NCBI RefSeq assembly: GCF_035918095.1
Contig: NZ_CP109137.1
Location: forward strand, 5,396,001 to 5,460,000
DNA length: 64,000 bases
Direction of reading: 5' to 3'
Source of the DNA: Streptomyces sp. NBC_01750
Lineage (GTDB): Bacteria > Actinomycetota > Actinomycetes > Streptomycetales > Streptomycetaceae
Part shown: in pieces, positions 63,702 to 64,000 of the stretch
How the letters are laid out: each line of letters begins with the position of its first letter
Position numbering within the stretch: the first letter of the stretch is position 1
Notes under the pieces: model-generated
The model's input: the letters and a program-made list of their open reading frames with translations, nothing else
Told to the model about the DNA's origin: nothing
The model's database searches: none
Program-made: the position numbers and the translations under genes

Positions 63702-64000
63702 GGCCGACCTCCCGAATGGCACGCTGGAGACGGCTCCGTCCCCCGTTGTGCCCTCATGGGGCGCCGCTCAGGCTCTTGTACGGCTCTGTGCCCGTGCCGG
63801 GCCGGTGTCGAAGGGGTCGCAGCACCGCGCCGTGCGGCTGACGGCGCGGTGCTGCGACGACCCTGTAGCGGCTCCCCGTGCGACCTCCCCGCGCGGCTTG
63901 TGTGCCGCGTGATGCGGGTACGACGCATAGCGAACATGTCCCATGTGTGATTTCCCCCTCGCTATCCACCGTGAAACGGCGGGTTGCGGGATGCTGGAGA
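63702..64000. other. Right-end intergenic stretch
   Basis: 299 bp with no credible gene. It holds the terminator at 63822-63852 and an AT-richer end with ACATGTCCCATGT, a short dyad, which may belong to the promoter of the next gene outside the window. Confidence 0.5.
63822..63852. terminator. Perfect 12-bp stem terminator
   Basis: GCACCGCGCCGT / ACGGCGCGGTGC with a 7-nt loop. It lies upstream of the lipase gene on the minus strand, so it probably ends a transcript arriving from beyond the window. Confidence 0.7.

Overview
The window is chromosomal DNA of a Streptomyces species. GC content is high, third codon positions are almost all G or C, and the gene order groES-groEL / whiD / bldM / shbA / guaB / guaB3 is typical of the genus. 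The same groES-groEL1-whiB-sigma-guaB-guaB3 order is known, in altered form, in mycobacteria (whiB3, sigD, guaB2, guaB3).

1-9.1 kb: the end of groES and a complete groEL with a His-rich tail. Several housekeeping enzymes follow: an ester cyclase-like protein, a 2-hydroxyacid dehydrogenase, an SDR and a MOSC protein divergent from a LysR regulator. Then come the developmental regulators whiD and bldM (divergent, with a textbook sigma-BldN promoter in front of bldM) and the ECF sigma factor shbA. 9.1-15.8 kb: guaB, guaB3, a small membrane protein, a nucleotide-sugar dehydrogenase and glpD. 16.1-28.4 kb: six tandem Ser/Thr kinase genes of membrane receptor type. The second encodes a pseudokinase, and genes 2 and 6 each carry a rare TTA (bldA-dependent) codon. 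28.5-39.9 kb: succinic semialdehyde dehydrogenase, a GMC oxidoreductase, an LAETG cell-wall-anchored protein, chorismate mutase, guaA, a cupin, a class II aldolase, a membrane protein and doxX.

39.78-48.83 kb: an integrated mobile element of about 9.04 kb sits inside the 3' end of doxX. A 7-bp core (TGACCTC) lies at both junctions. The element supplies a replacement doxX C-terminus on the left, and the displaced native 3' end remains on the right. It encodes a small serine resolvase at the left end and a large serine integrase at the right end. It also holds a 286-bp field with twelve GTCTC/GAGAC motifs, a GC-rich cargo cassette (methyltransferase, membrane protein, HxlR regulator), and a Streptomyces-type regulatory operon (small protein, DUF6879 protein, XRE/DUF5753 regulator, two very small proteins). 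The XRE/DUF5753 gene is split by an antisense group II intron of about 2.05 kb. Removing 43341-45387 restores one 277-codon reading frame exactly.

48.8-64 kb: the chromosome resumes with a PspC protein operon divergent from a PspC-type sensor kinase and its LuxR response regulator. An esterase-like protein, a GNAT acetyltransferase, two NlpC/P60 cell-wall hydrolases (one behind a c-di-AMP ydaO riboswitch), a small membrane protein, pcrA, an M23 peptidase with repetitive N-terminus and a lipase-like hydrolase follow. The cell-wall hydrolases, receptor kinases, sortase substrate and developmental regulators suggest a region devoted to envelope sensing and differentiation.
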